Shown: piece after piece, positions 1 to 10,729 of the stretch
Position numbering within the stretch: position 1 is the stretch's first letter
How the letters are laid out: every line of letters starts with the position of its first letter
Assembly (NCBI GenBank): GCA_034359265.1
Contig: CP136898.1
Coordinates: forward strand, 43,299,501 to 43,363,500
Length of the DNA: 64,000 bases
Source of the DNA: Canna indica
Lineage: Eukaryota > Streptophyta > Magnoliopsida > Zingiberales > Cannaceae
Direction: 5' to 3'
Notes under the pieces: model-generated
The model's input: only the letters and a program-made list of their open reading frames with translations
What the model was told of the DNA's origin: nothing
The model's database searches: none
Program-made: the position numbers and the translations under genes

Positions 1-1534
1 ATCCAAAACATTGGTCAGCTGAATGCTGGAGGTATGATTCATATATAATTTATATGGATAAATTAAAACTGTTAATTCGTAATTAAATTTTAGCATTTAC
101 TCAATAATGTTGGACGAGAAATGTCAAATATATTGTATCTTGAATTGATTTGTTCTACCGATAGTTACTGACGTATATATGTCATCTGAATATGCTCTTC
201 ATCATTCATATCATTCTTTTTAGACATGCAAGTTTATCTTGATATATCATATAATTCATTTTAGACTTGCAAGCTTATCTTGATATAGTTCATTTGAAGT
301 GTAGGGTGTGTTATCCAGCTCTACTTTGGATCCTGTAAACATAATTCTTTACCTGAAATAGGAGCAAGCAGGGCGAACAATTATAGATCCTTGCTCTGTT
401 CCCAGACAAAGTTATTCTACTAGACCCATACTATCATTTTCATATCAGGATGCTTAGTTCACAAACATTGTTTTCAGATGTATTACACTCTCGCTTAGAA
501 ACAATAAATTGCACAGTATTGTTTAGAGACAATAAGTGCTTAGTATTATATGCCTCTTGGATGAATTGATAGTATTTGAAGATTATCTAGTTTTAACTTG
601 GATGAATTAACTATTTGAAGCTTATATAATTTTTCTTGTTTTCCTAGCTATCAAATGCTCTTCAGTCTTCAGTCTTCAGTCTTCAAGTTATTAATTTATT
701 TTCTCAATATGAAAGAGACTAACTTTTAATATACATGATAATATTATATTGCAAGCTCTAAATGCTTAAGTCATTGGGCATTGATCTTATTACATGTTCA
801 CATCAGTACGTATTAATATACACTTTGACGGTAACTTTATATTCACGAAATCTTTCTTATGACAATCAACATGTTTCTTTTCGCAAAAATAGGATCCAAG
901 AAAATACTATTAAACAGTAATCACGATTTTAACGTGGCTATAGACTTATATCTCATATAGGGCCTATATAATCGGACTAGGTCCAAAGTGCTAGCTAGTA
1001 CCGTCCATATTTATATTGTGCAGTATTCTTTATTATTTAATACTAAAATTTTAGTTGAATTGTTTTTTTCATTCTTCTTAACATGCATCTAAGTTTTATT
1101 ATAAAATAAAAATATGAAAACCATCACTACTTTGATTCTACAAGTTATTGGTGATAATATTAATTGTAGAAGCACTATTTTATTCTCCAAGTTAACCATA
1201 GTATTCTTTGTTTTATTTTGAAAAGTCAACCATATAATACCTTATGGTTCTCCCTCATGTTTCTTTAGAAAGTCAACCATAGTATTTAAGTTAAATCATT
1301 ATTTAATATCTTTATTATATGTGTGCACATTTTTATTTATTCAGCTAAACTAAAATTTAATTTTTTTATTAAAACTATTATAACATGTTTGAGTGAGTTC
1401 TGATGCCTTATATTTTTTATGATATTCACACTACATAGGATTGGTTTTTAGGTTCTGATTTCGGATCCTACCCTATTAGGATCTAGAATCGGATCCTACC
1501 AAAAATATATGGTGTAGTACAAGTTTCAGATACC
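1..1534. other. AT-rich intergenic sequence
   Basis: No gene is visible. The stretch is AT-rich with only short chance ORFs. A small direct repeat (CTTCAGT, three times) lies near 663-685. The part around 1250-1380 resembles 10010-10150 (shared wording around AGTCAACCATAG and AAGTTAAATCATT), so both are probably pieces of an old dispersed repeat. The last ~100 bases contain GGATCCTACC-type repeats and form the insertion site of the CACTA element that follows. Confidence 0.6.
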
Positions 1535-1555
1535 CTACACTACTAGAAAAATGGG

Positions 1556-1935
1556 CATCAGCAACAGCTGATGTCGTTGCTGAGCCGTTGCTGAAGAGCA
1601 TCAGCAACGGTCGGGCCGTTCCAATAGAGCCATGACAAAAAGTCGCGTTGCTGATAACTTAGCAACGGATCAGCAACGGCCGCTCGGGCCGTCGCTCAAA
1701 ACATTATCAGCAACGGCCGCTCGGGCCGTCGCTAAAAACATTATCAGCAACGATTTTGCCACAGACCCGGAGCCGTTGCTGATAACGTTAATAGCAACGG
1801 CCACTGAGTCCGTAGCAACGCCGTTAGTACAACCCCGTCACTAAGCCGTTGCTGTAGGTCATCAGCAACGGCTTTCGATACACTTTTAGCAACGGCTTTC
1901 CCACGGACGGCCGTGGGAAAGCCGTTGCTGATGAC
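1556..1935. repeat. Left subterminal repeat block of the CACTA element
   Basis: More than a dozen direct and inverted copies of a core close to AGCAACGGC occur here, often as facing pairs (for example around 1560-1600 and 1880-1935), so the single strand could form hairpins. Sequences of this kind at CACTA ends bind the element's own TNPA protein. The same block, diverged, recurs at 49400-49710 in an intron of the receptor gene. Confidence 0.8.
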
Positions 1936-2220
1936 GTATACCTGGGAATAGAAAAATTAAAAATTTCAAATTTCCATTGATACATTGATACATTATCTGA
2001 TACATAACTCACACACCCATACCCTCATACACACATTCATTCACACATCACAAACACACCAAGATATACATCAAAACAATTATATTTATATTGATAATTA
2101 TCCACGATAGTATAAAGACAATTCAAATGCAAAATTGAAGTATCAATATCCAAACAAAATAAGTTAAACAAGTTCAATATCTCAGTAACAAGTTCAATAT
2201 CAAAACAAAAAATCTCACGA

Positions 2221-4068
2221 TCACGATGGAGGATGGTCTGGATCATATGGCGGGGTCTGGAGTGCTTGAGTGTACACCGGCGTGGACTGACTCGAGGACG
2301 ATGGATTAGATGATGCCGAAGAGATGCCTGCTTCGGGATGACCTGACATGTTGCGTAGCATAGCATGCATCTCCTCCATCATCTGAGTCTGACGCGCGAC
2401 CGTCTCCTCTAGAGTCCTTATTCTGCTACTATGATCATAACTGGATCTAGAGGTGGACGGCCGCTCACCAGCGACCGGAGGGGTCGGTGCCCCAAGTGGC
2501 CCTAGCACGGCTCGCGCATGACCACTATCTGCGAAGCCATATACGCGGCCATGGTCCCAGCCACCTGCGGCCTCGACCCACGATGCTGCATCAAAGTCCT
2601 CGGGGGTACCCCCGCGCTGCACCACCGTCTGGCTGTAGGACTCCTACTCGAGTTTGATTTTTTGTTTAATATTTATCATAAAACTTAAATTATAAATATA
2701 TAATGAATAATTTAAACAAATATATAATTACCACAATGTATGCAGCGCGGTTGTCGATGTACTCCCCCGTCCCATGTGCTCGACGGTGAGTCCGCTCAAA
2801 CACCCCATCGGGGGGGTCGCTGGACAGTCCCGTCATCCGACACCGTCGTCTACATTTACAAAACAAATACATTAATTAGTACACATAGTAACAAATAAAA
2901 TATATAATTAAAAGATATACTTACCATACGGTTCGCGTGCACTGCAAATGCAACAGAGCCGCCGGTGTGACGCGCTGCTCCCCCCGACATGCAATTTCTA
3001 GCCACATTCCGAGAAACCTCCTGCCATCGATCCGTCGACCATATCCCCATGAGCTAGTCCCATATATCCGGAGTAATCCAACCGGGGCCGTATCCCCGAG
3101 TCTCCGCGATGTTAGTGGTCCCAACTCGGGCCATCGCTTGGGACCGAGCCTGCCCCAGCTGCCCGTTATACCTTGCCCGGGAAATAGCCTCCCCAGGCAG
3201 CGTAAATGAATGGCCTCTGGTCCTCGGCCCATGTAAAGCGAGCCTGCAAAATAATAATATCAGTACCAATATTAATCATCATGCATGTAAAAATAATAAT
3301 AATACGTGCCTCAAACTCGAGCCATAACATGTCGACGTGCTCGCTAGGAACGTGAGACCACGTAGGTCATGCCCCGTGCATGTATCATCGAATAATAGAA
3401 GAAATGCTCCTCGGTACTTCTTCTTGCTTGAACCTGCACAACAAAAATAAATTTTAATACTATATTATGATATAATGAATTTGTAATGATTCATAATTCA
3501 TGATATATTACCGCTCCCCAATCACGCTAATAAATGAAGGGCCTCTGGTCCTCGGCCCATGTATAGCGAGCCTGCAAAATAATAATATCAGTACCAATAT
3601 TAATATATCATCATGCATGTAAAAAAAAAAAAAATACGTGCCTCAAACTCGCGCCATAACATGTCGACGTGCTCGCTAGGCACGTGAGACCACGTAGGCC
3701 ATGCCCCGTGCATGTATCGTCGAATAGTAGAAGAAATGCTCCTCGGCACTTCTTCTTGCTCGAACCTGCACAACAAAAATAAATTTTAATATTATATTAT
3801 GATATAATGAATTTGTAATGATTCATGATTCATAATTCATGATATATTACCGCTCCCCAATCACGCTAATCAATCTACGTGACTCTGTGGCTGGTGGAGG
3901 CTGCCACCTGTTCGGCCCGCGTGGCCGCCTGCGTCTGGATGTACTAGCCTCGGCAGTATCATCCTCATGAGGATCAGTAACAGGAGGATCAGCAGCATGA
4001 GTAAGTGCTGGAGTCTCACCGATCGGAGACTCCGAAGGTCTCCTGCGTTGATAACCACGACCAGACAT
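2221..4068 (-). pseudogene. TNPA-like CACTA accessory transposase gene (Ptta/En/Spm family), probably broken
   Basis: The first exon (4068 down to about 3851) encodes a start MSGRGYQRRRPSE and an Arg/Pro-rich low-complexity region, ending at a GT donor on the minus strand. Later segments encode the plant En/Spm family signature: WSTDRWQEVSRNVA, GGAARHTGGSVAF (2856-3050) and DPPDGVFERTHRRA (2750-2860). The last exon (2625-2221) ends with a predicted coiled coil (LEETVARQTQMMEEMHAML) and a Ser/Pro-rich tail. TNPA-type proteins bind the subterminal motifs. A tandem duplication at 3206-3870 repeats an internal exon and its introns, so the normal reading is uncertain. Exon joins are inferred from splice-like sites. 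Confidence 0.65.
3206..3870. repeat. Tandem duplication of ~330 bp inside the TNPA-like gene
   Basis: The motif GGCCTCTGGTCCTCGGCCCA occurs at 3212 and again about 328 bases later at 3540, and the match continues through the whole unit to CCGCTCCCCAATCACGCTAAT (3511 and 3850). Small indels separate the copies: the second has a longer A run and an extra ATTCATGATTC. The unit spans exon, intron and exon sequence, so the duplication adds coding exons. Confidence 0.85.
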
Positions 4069-4143
4069 ATTTGTCGAACAGACATATAATCAGATTATTG
4101 TATAAATAGTAGAGATATATTTAATAAAATATATACTTTACAA

Positions 4144-4954
4144 TTATTCCTCATCATCTGAATAATAGTCTTCGAATTCTTCTTCTTCTTCCTCTTCTTC
4201 CTCTTCTTCATCTTCTTCATCTCCAGCTTCCTCAATTTCATGATCGTCATCATCAGCATATTCAACTTCTAATTGAATTGACGTTGTGTCTGCATCCTCG
4301 AGTATTGGAATAATACGATCCACAGCAGGAAGATCATCTTCTTGATAGAAACCAGGAGGATCATTTTCTCCTACTATCGGATCAATTTTTCCTCTACCTT
4401 TTGTCTTACAGACTACACGTCAATCTGCTCTATCTTTATTTCGAGCCGGATACTTCGCGTAATATACTTGTTCGGCTTGTGATGCCAATATAAAAGGCTC
4501 ATTTGCTGCCAATTTCGATTTGTAATTAACCTCAACAAGTTTGTATTTTGGATGAACTTTCATGCCCCTTTCTGTTGTATCGAACCAATGACATCTAAAT
4601 AGGATCACTGATTTCAAGCCGAAGTAGTGCAACTCTATCACTTCTTCCACCAGTCCATAAAAATCCAACGACAGGATTGCTCGACGTCCCGACTTCGCGT
4701 GACTCCCCGTGACAAGTCCATAGAAAATATCTTGGTGCAAATCCTTTGCTATATAGATGCAGAGTGACAGTCTCCCGATCCAAAAATCGTCCATTTGAAC
4801 AAATGCGGCACAGACATCGGATTTGATCACCCATGCTAACGAAATTCCGATTCGAATAGGCAAAATTTAGGAAGTACGTTACGCCTAATCGAAACTCATT
4901 CGTTAAAGCTCCACGATCAAGACGTCGGTACATCCAACTTCGATCAGCCGACAT
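4144..4954 (-). pseudogene. Internally deleted CACTA transposase (TNP2/TNPD type)
   Basis: The N-terminal part, starting MSADRSWMYRR at 4954, matches the transposase-associated domain: DQIRCLCRICSN with its cysteines, then HLYSKGFAPRYFLWTCHGES. Around 4700 the reading jumps directly to the C-terminal domain of the same protein family (CHWFDTTERGMKVHPKY, ASQAEQVYYAKYP), and it ends in a long Glu/Asp tail at 4150-4260. The central TNP2 catalytic domain of several hundred residues is absent, and a frame change and an in-frame stop (near 4422) break the rest. The element is therefore non-autonomous. Confidence in the family is high and in the exact end points moderate. Confidence 0.82.
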
Positions 4955-5435
4955 GATTCTGTCAATCAATGACAATTTCTTTGGTTAATGTCTTTAGGTG
5001 AGATTGTCCTATTCCATTCGGGATTTATGTTATTTGAACTGCACTTACGTTTTTATTTTAACTATTAACTAATTATTCTAAATTTCGGCAGCATCTCCCT
5101 ATAGTTCTCCGAATACGCATATCATCTGGGCGCGTATCGGAGAACAAGAGAGATGTTGCCGAAATTTAGAATAATTAGATAACAGTTAAAATAAAAATGC
5201 AAGTGCAGTACAAATAACTATATTCCCAAATTGTCCAATCAGGGACAATTCAAGAATTGTACATCGTATAAAAGATCATCTACTTCTTTTACACGAACAT
5301 ACAATCCCCGATCGGATCTAAGGTTTTACTAAATCATATCCGACTCGTCGATGCGTACGTGAAACATATGAACTCGTCGGATGCATGATTATTTTCTAAA
5401 TGTTTCGAGACCGTTCGAGTCCATATTGGACGATT

Positions 5436-5695
5436 CCGGCGCGTGTCCGAAGTGGACGATTCCGGCGCGCGTCCGAAGTGAACGATACCGGCGCGCGTCC
5501 GAAGTTGACGATTCCGGCGCGCGTCCGAAGTGGACGATTCCGGCGCGCGTCTGAAGTTGACGATTCCGGCGCGCGTCCGAAGTGGACGATACCGGCGCGC
5601 ATCCGAAGTGGACGATTCCGGCGCGCGTCCGAAGTGGACAGTACCGGCGCGCGTCCGAAGTGGACGATTCCGGCGCGCGTCCGAAGTGGATAATT
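5436..5695. repeat. 26-bp minisatellite, ten copies
   Basis: Ten consecutive 26-bp units start CCGGCGCGCGTCCGAAG and end with GTGGACGATT or close variants, in perfect register from 5436 to 5695. A partial unit precedes them. The unit is CpG-dense. It lies in the 5' region of the minus-strand transposase gene. Because 26 is not a multiple of three, all frames stay open on both strands, which produces long but meaningless ORFs. A decayed, shorter version lies at 26912-26995 in the second CACTA. Confidence 0.95.
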
Positions 5696-5814
5696 CCGAA
5701 ATTAATCTAAACCCTAAAAATTATTCTAACAAATTAAATAACTAATCTAAATAATTAATTAACAATTAAAAAACAATTAAAAAACAATAATAAAATATTA
5801 TTAAACTACAAATT

Positions 5815-6090
5815 CCGGCGCCGGAGTCAGGTGGACTCCGGCGCCGGCGTACACTGTCCGGCCAATGTACAAGGTCCGGCGGCGGCCATCAGCCGACCGC
5901 CGCCGGCCGAAACCCTATTTTTTGGGTTTCGGTCGGATTTTCTACCGGCCGCAACGGGAAGTGTCGGCAGCAGCGGGAGGAGTCGTCGGCGTCGTCGGCG
6001 TCGGCAGCAGCGGCGAGAGGCAGGAGAGGAGCGGCAGCGACAGCAGCGGGAGGAAGAAGGGGGGCGGGCGCGATCTGCGACCTATATAAA
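5815..6090. other. GC-rich stretch in the CACTA 5' region
   Basis: Strongly GC-rich sequence (GGCGCCGGAGTC, GCCGCCGGCC, CGTCGGCG runs) sits between the AT-rich spacer at 5700-5815 and the subterminal repeats. Chance ORFs on both strands encode low-complexity Arg/Ser/Ala peptides. It may be the untranslated leader or promoter of the minus-strand transposase, or captured host DNA. I recognise no protein in it. Confidence 0.5.
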
Positions 6091-6390
6091 CTTATCAGCA
6101 ACGGCTCACTCGCCCGTTAGAAAGCCGTTGCTGATAAGTTATCATCAGCAACGGCTCCCTTGTCTGTTAGCAAGCCGTTGCTAATATATTATCATCTGCA
6201 ACGGCTCACTTGTCCGTTAGAAAACCGTTGCTGATAATTAATATCATCAGCAACGGCTCGCATGTCCGTTAGAAAGCCGTTGCAGATACAACATATCTGC
6301 AACGGCTCGAGCGGCCGTAAGAATGTCGTTGCAAATAGCAACGGCTTGAGCGGCCGTTGCTGATAGCCGTTGTTGAAGACCAAGTTTCTA
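6091..6390. repeat. Right subterminal repeat block of the CACTA element
   Basis: About six units of roughly 50 bp occur here. Each pairs CAGCAACGGCTC with a facing GAAAGCCGTTGCTGATA, joined by a short variable spacer such as ACTTGTCCGTTA. Each unit is an inverted repeat and can form a stem. These are the counterpart of the left subterminal block. Confidence 0.85.
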
Positions 6391-6396
6391 GTAGTG

Positions 6397-7110
6397 CTAT
6401 TAGAATTTATTCATTTATAATTTTAGGGTACATGTTCAGAATACTCTGTATGAAGTTGTAAATGTACATATTTCAAAATACAAGTTTTTGTATCAATTCT
6501 GGATAATCAATGTGTTGTATCTGGAACCGAAATCGAATTTAACCGATTCTTTAATTTTTATGTCGGATTCTATTCGAAATTAATTTGGGTCTATCCGAAA
6601 TTTATCCGATCGAATAAATTTTAATTGGTTTGAGGTTTATTCGGCGCCCATGCATCTCCTAAGAATATTGAATAAATTTATATTCTTTATTTGTTTAGTA
6701 AGTGAATTTAGAGAATACAAAAATGACCCGTGACAATGCATCTGCCAATTAGCTCAATTAGAATACCAAATTGGTAGATAATCTCATCAATTGCCCGACG
6801 TTCATGAAATCTATAATATTCTTCAAGTCAACCATATCATTTCTTTTTTTCTTCCGGAAGTCAACCGTTAAATCCAATCACGATGCTTAATTAGTGTGGT
6901 ACAAGACACTCTTGTCCAGATTTAATGCATCAAATTGCAGATATATATAAGCAATTCTTTGATGGAGACTGACGAGTACTAAAGCAGGAGAACATCGACC
7001 GTGAGTCGTGACGCCGGACCAGCCAATTAGGAAAACAATTTGACAACGCATATCATGTCATCAGTTATCCTCTTACAAGTAATCAAAAACATAAAAGAAA
7101 TATTTTATAT
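6397..7110. other. Intergenic AT-rich sequence
   Basis: No coding potential was seen. The part at 6510-6660 is rich in CCGAAAT/CGAATAAAT-like words and resembles the sequence left of the CACTA at 1440-1530, so the CACTA probably landed in an older repeat. Confidence 0.5.
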
Positions 7111-8638
7111 ATATTTGTAAATATGTTTTCGCATTCATGTAATTTTGCATTTTATTCTAGTTCGTACTTGCAAAATTCTTTGTGCGATCCTAAGACGCAA
7201 AGTCGTTTGCACGCAGAGCAGATGGCTCTTAAGTCATGTGCGTAGCAGATCTTTAGTAAGACGCACATGATGTGCAAAGCAAACTCTCTCATATGACGCG
7301 AGGATAGTTCGCAGGGCACTGTCCCCTAAGTCGCAACGCAGAGCCGATGGCTCGTGAGTCGCCAAGGATGATGTGTAGGGCGTTGTCCCCTAAGTCACAG
7401 TGCAGAACCGATGGCTCGTTAGTCGCCAAGGATGATGCGCAGGGCGTTGTTCCCTAAGATACAGCGCACAGCAGATGATTCGTCAGTCGCCAAGTTTGTG
7501 CGTACGACTGATGACCCCTAAGATGCAGCGCAGAGCAGATTGCTCGTGAGACGCCAGGTTGGTGCGCATGGCTGATGTCCCCTAAGTCGCAAGGTTGGTG
7601 TGTATGGCATAATGACCACTAAGACGCAAGATTTGTGCACAGAGAAGATGACTCTTAAGTCGCAAGATTGACACGTCCAAACCAAGAACGAGTGGAGAAT
7701 AGTTGTGGTGTGGCAGCAATGCTCTTAGTGCGGAGACTTCGCTGACGTTGTGACCCGGTTAGAGAAAATCCATCAAGTCGTGATTCGAGGAGCAGCATAA
7801 GACTTGAAGCTCGTTGAGATGGGCTCAGAGGAGGGTGCCATGAACTCTGCGGGGGGCGAGTGAGCAAGTAGTGATCCGTAAGACTTGAAGTTCGTTGAGA
7901 TGGGCTCGAAGGAGGGCGCCATGACTCCTAAGGGGGGGCGAGTGAGCAAGTAGAGATTGGCTCAAAGCGGCGGTGGAGGCAATGCTCTAATGTGATGCAG
8001 CCACGGAACTACTCATCACTTGGGTGTTGCATAACGACACCTAGATGTTATCTGAGATGAGCGTTGCTTGTATGCTCCTTAAGTCTGGGACTTTTCATTG
8101 CCCAGCAAAAACGGGACTTGGAGAATTGAGTAACCATTTCTCGGGTTCCTTCACGCGAGCGTTGCTCAACGGCGCTCATGTGCCCCACAAAGTCTGGGAC
8201 CCTATAGCCCAACAACATCGAGCATTGCTAAACGGCACTAGTACCCCTTCATGCGAACGTTGCTCAACAACACTCGTTTGCTCCACAAGTCTGGAACTTT
8301 CATTGCCCAACAACGAGTTTAGGAATATCAAAGTCTTTCTCGCAACAACAGGAGATGATGAAACTCAATGATGTTCCAAGTAGACATTTCCTGGTAGCGG
8401 ACTTCACGGTGAAACTCGACATGTTGCAGCCCCATTGCCAGAAAGGTGGTGCGACCGAGGCGAGTTCGACGAGGACGTCGAAGCTTGAAGTGGGAGAGGA
8501 TGTTAGGGACTTTTCGATGCGCCAGAGCTACGACGAATCATAACGAAATGTTCCCTACATATTTGTAAATATATTTTTGCGTCCATGTAATTTTGCCTTT
8601 TATTCTAGTTAGTACTAGTAAAATCCTTTGTGCGATCC
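7111..8638. repeat. Unclassified repeat-rich unit flanked by ~80-bp direct repeats
   Basis: A ~80-bp sequence beginning ATATTTGTAAATAT and ending TTTGTGCGATCC is present at 7111-7190 and again at 8559-8638, in the same orientation. Between them are degenerate ~62-bp tandem units (GCAGAGCAGATGGCTC, GTCGCCAAGG; about 7200-7680), an 81-bp unit twice (7799-7879 and 7880-7957) and GTTGCTCAACGGCGCTC-like repeats (8140-8300). No conserved protein is encoded. It could be a small LTR-type element or part of a longer one. Class unresolved. Confidence 0.5.
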
Positions 8639-9220
8639 CCGAGGGGCCCACGGTACGAGTTGGATGTATTTCGAGGCCATTCGACGCTTGGTGCATGTGT
8701 CACGGCTAAGCGGAGCAATTTTCCTGCATTCGTCATGGCCGTGGCCATAGAAAATCACCATTTCGCATGGCCACAATTTTTCATGCTCCTCGTGCTTTTG
8801 GGAACTTTGAGGTGGCACTTGGGGGTTAGGGGTCTCTTGTATAATGTAGGAGAGAGTTGACAAATAAAGCGATTCCCTTGGGCAGAGACGAGCGAGTGGC
8901 CCATATGGGCATGCAACATGTCGATCTTCGCCCAAGAAAATTACAGAGCTCGTCCTACACCCGATTTTATATTTTCTTGCGTCCATAGTCCTGTAATGTT
9001 ATTTTACTTTACACCTTCAATACCATTCGGCCAACATAGTCTTTTGGGGGCGCGGATATGTAATGCGAGGTTGGCACATAGACCAACGTATGCCCCGAGA
9101 TGTTATGTCGGGAATCCCAATTCAGGACGGATTCAGGATTAAGGCTTATCCCTTGCACAGGATGTAAGGGTGTCGCACGGATTCTTCCATACAAAACAAT
9201 TGGCCCGTGACATTATGGAT
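8639..9220. other. LTR-like non-coding sequence
   Basis: This follows the second direct repeat without a break and looks like the regulatory end of a retroelement (CCGAGGGGCCCACGGTACG, GGTGGCACTTGGGGG, AATAAAGCG near 8863). Neither boundary nor a second copy was found in the window. The ORFs here have no recognisable similarity. Confidence 0.3.
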
Positions 9221-10220
9221 CATTCTCGGGGTTCTTTGAAAAGTCAATCATGATGAAAAATTGTAAACATGAATTCAATCTTAAGCCAAGAATTTACATG
9301 TAAAATCATAAAGGAAAACTAAATGCAAAAACGTACCTGAATTCATCGCCGGAGTTCGAAAGACGAGGTGCGACCTTCCATGTTAATGCACAACTTCAAC
9401 GTTGTCTCTGAATAATGGGACTTGTAAGACATGAAACAAGTGCTTGATGCATGAACCATAACTCCTTTATTTATATAAAAAAAAACCGAGGTAATGACAA
9501 TTTTTCATTTCGTCCATCATAAAATAAGAAATTACCCCTAATGGTGTTTGCGCAATACATTTCATATTTTGAGAAATCACGAGCCTATAAATTAAAATAA
9601 TTAGATCACTTCATATCTGGGCCGTTAATTTCGATAGAGACAGATGCACCCCTATTGATATGTGTTGGCCGATATCAAATTATTAAATAAATAATTTAAC
9701 AATCTTCCACTTGGGCCAACAAATGTAAATTTTATAAGCTCGACATCGCTATCATTATCAACCATCTTCAATAATTTGGTCCATTGATCATACGAACAAA
9801 GAACCAAAACGACTTTCATCACAAGTGTCGTGACTAAATCCATCAATGATCATAATGTTAATACTTTTAACGTCATAGATCAAACATTAGTGCACAATAT
9901 GAAAATTACATACAATATGATCTAAACATGTCTATTTCCAATTGGTCCTAATGTATTTTTTATTGAGATTAAAACAAAACATTCAGAGTCTAAAAGAAAA
10001 AAACTTTAAGTTAAATCAACCATAGAATTTTAATGACAATTTGATGTCTTTAAGTTAAATCATTTTTTAAATATCATTAGTATAAGTGTGAGACATTTTT
10101 ATTTATCAAAGTCAATTAGAACTATGTTTTTCTATTAGAAATTTTTATTTGCTGGTGTTAATTAAATTTAGTTTTATGTTGATATTTTGCATTGAACAAG
10201 CTGGAGAAAATATTTTATTT
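9221..10220. other. Intergenic DNA with possible Copia-type remnant
   Basis: No gene was seen. The phrase AACAATCTTCCACTTGGGCC near 9701 resembles a sequence often seen at plant Copia elements, but no coding domain supports this. The stretch 10010-10150 resembles 1250-1380. Confidence 0.35.
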
Positions 10221-10225
10221 TAATA

Positions 10226-10709
10226 TGTGGACTGAACTAAAACTATTGGTCCATGTCGAATTAGACCCAACAACGCCCCACTATTCATTTTGGATCAAAT
10301 CAAGCAGCTCCATTCGGAGCGCTCCGCTCAATTACGCCCCTGAATCAGATTCGAGCCAGACCGAGCGGCTTTGCCTCGGGACCCCACCCGGCTAGACAAG
10401 GATACCCACATCCTATTCTATCATGAGAGATACGCTATTACAAGCCCACCAGATCGAGCGGCTTTGCCTCGGGACCCCACCCGGCAATATCACCACAAGA
10501 TTTCCAAGCGGCGTTATCACCTTCATCTGGAATAAATATAGACACGGCGCACCTCAAGTAAACCTAATTCCAATTTCTATTACCTCCACCATGGAGACTT
10601 ACAGACTTGAGCATCAGAGTGTCTTTTGCAGGTCTCCCCACCGGTGTCGAATCAACCAAGGAGAGACACTGAACCGGACAAGAAGGCCCCCAACTCTCAA
10701 GCGTGAACA
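10226..10709 (+). repeat. 5' LTR of Gypsy copy A
   Basis: The start TGTGGACTGAACTAAAACTA matches the 3' LTR at 25227 and the LTR of copy B at 59380. The end is placed just before the primer-binding-like site. A short internal duplication (GAGCGGCTTTGCCTCGGGAC at 10358 and again at 10457) is present here but not obvious in the 3' copy. Confidence 0.75.
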
Positions 10710-10727
10710 TTTGGCGCCCACCGTGGG
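10710..10727 (+). promoter_or_regulatory. Primer binding site of Gypsy copy A
   Basis: TTTGGCGCCCACCGTGG lies directly after the 5' LTR. TGGCGCC-type tRNA-complementary sequences at this position are typical of plant Ty3/Gypsy elements. The priming tRNA was not determined. Confidence 0.65.
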
Positions 10728-10729
10728 GT

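Larger units (their letters stand above)
1538..6396 (-). mobile_element. Complete non-autonomous CACTA (En/Spm) transposon
   Basis: The left end begins CACTACTAGAAAAATGGGC. The right end, read on the other strand, begins CACTACTAGAAACTTGG. The 3-bp target duplication CTA is present on both sides (1535-1537 and 6397-6399), so both boundaries are intact. Subterminal DNA at each end is packed with AGCAACGG/CCGTTGCT motifs, as expected for TNPA-binding regions. Both genes read on the minus strand: a TNP2-type transposase remnant (4144-4954) and a TNPA-like gene (2221-4068). The catalytic middle of the transposase is missing, so movement would need a transposase from elsewhere. The length of 4,859 bp is short for an autonomous plant CACTA. 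Confidence 0.93.

Noticed and set aside
5396..5745. Open frames of 68-97 codons across the 26-bp array
   Set aside because: They arise because the 26-bp unit has no stop in any frame. No start context or similarity.
5831..6184. 117-codon ORF in the GC-rich part of the first CACTA
   Set aside because: Low-complexity Arg/Glu-rich translation of a GC-rich stretch; antisense to the element's genes.
8045..8371. 108-codon ORF in the unclassified repeat region
   Set aside because: It runs across imperfect tandem repeats and shows no similarity to a known protein.
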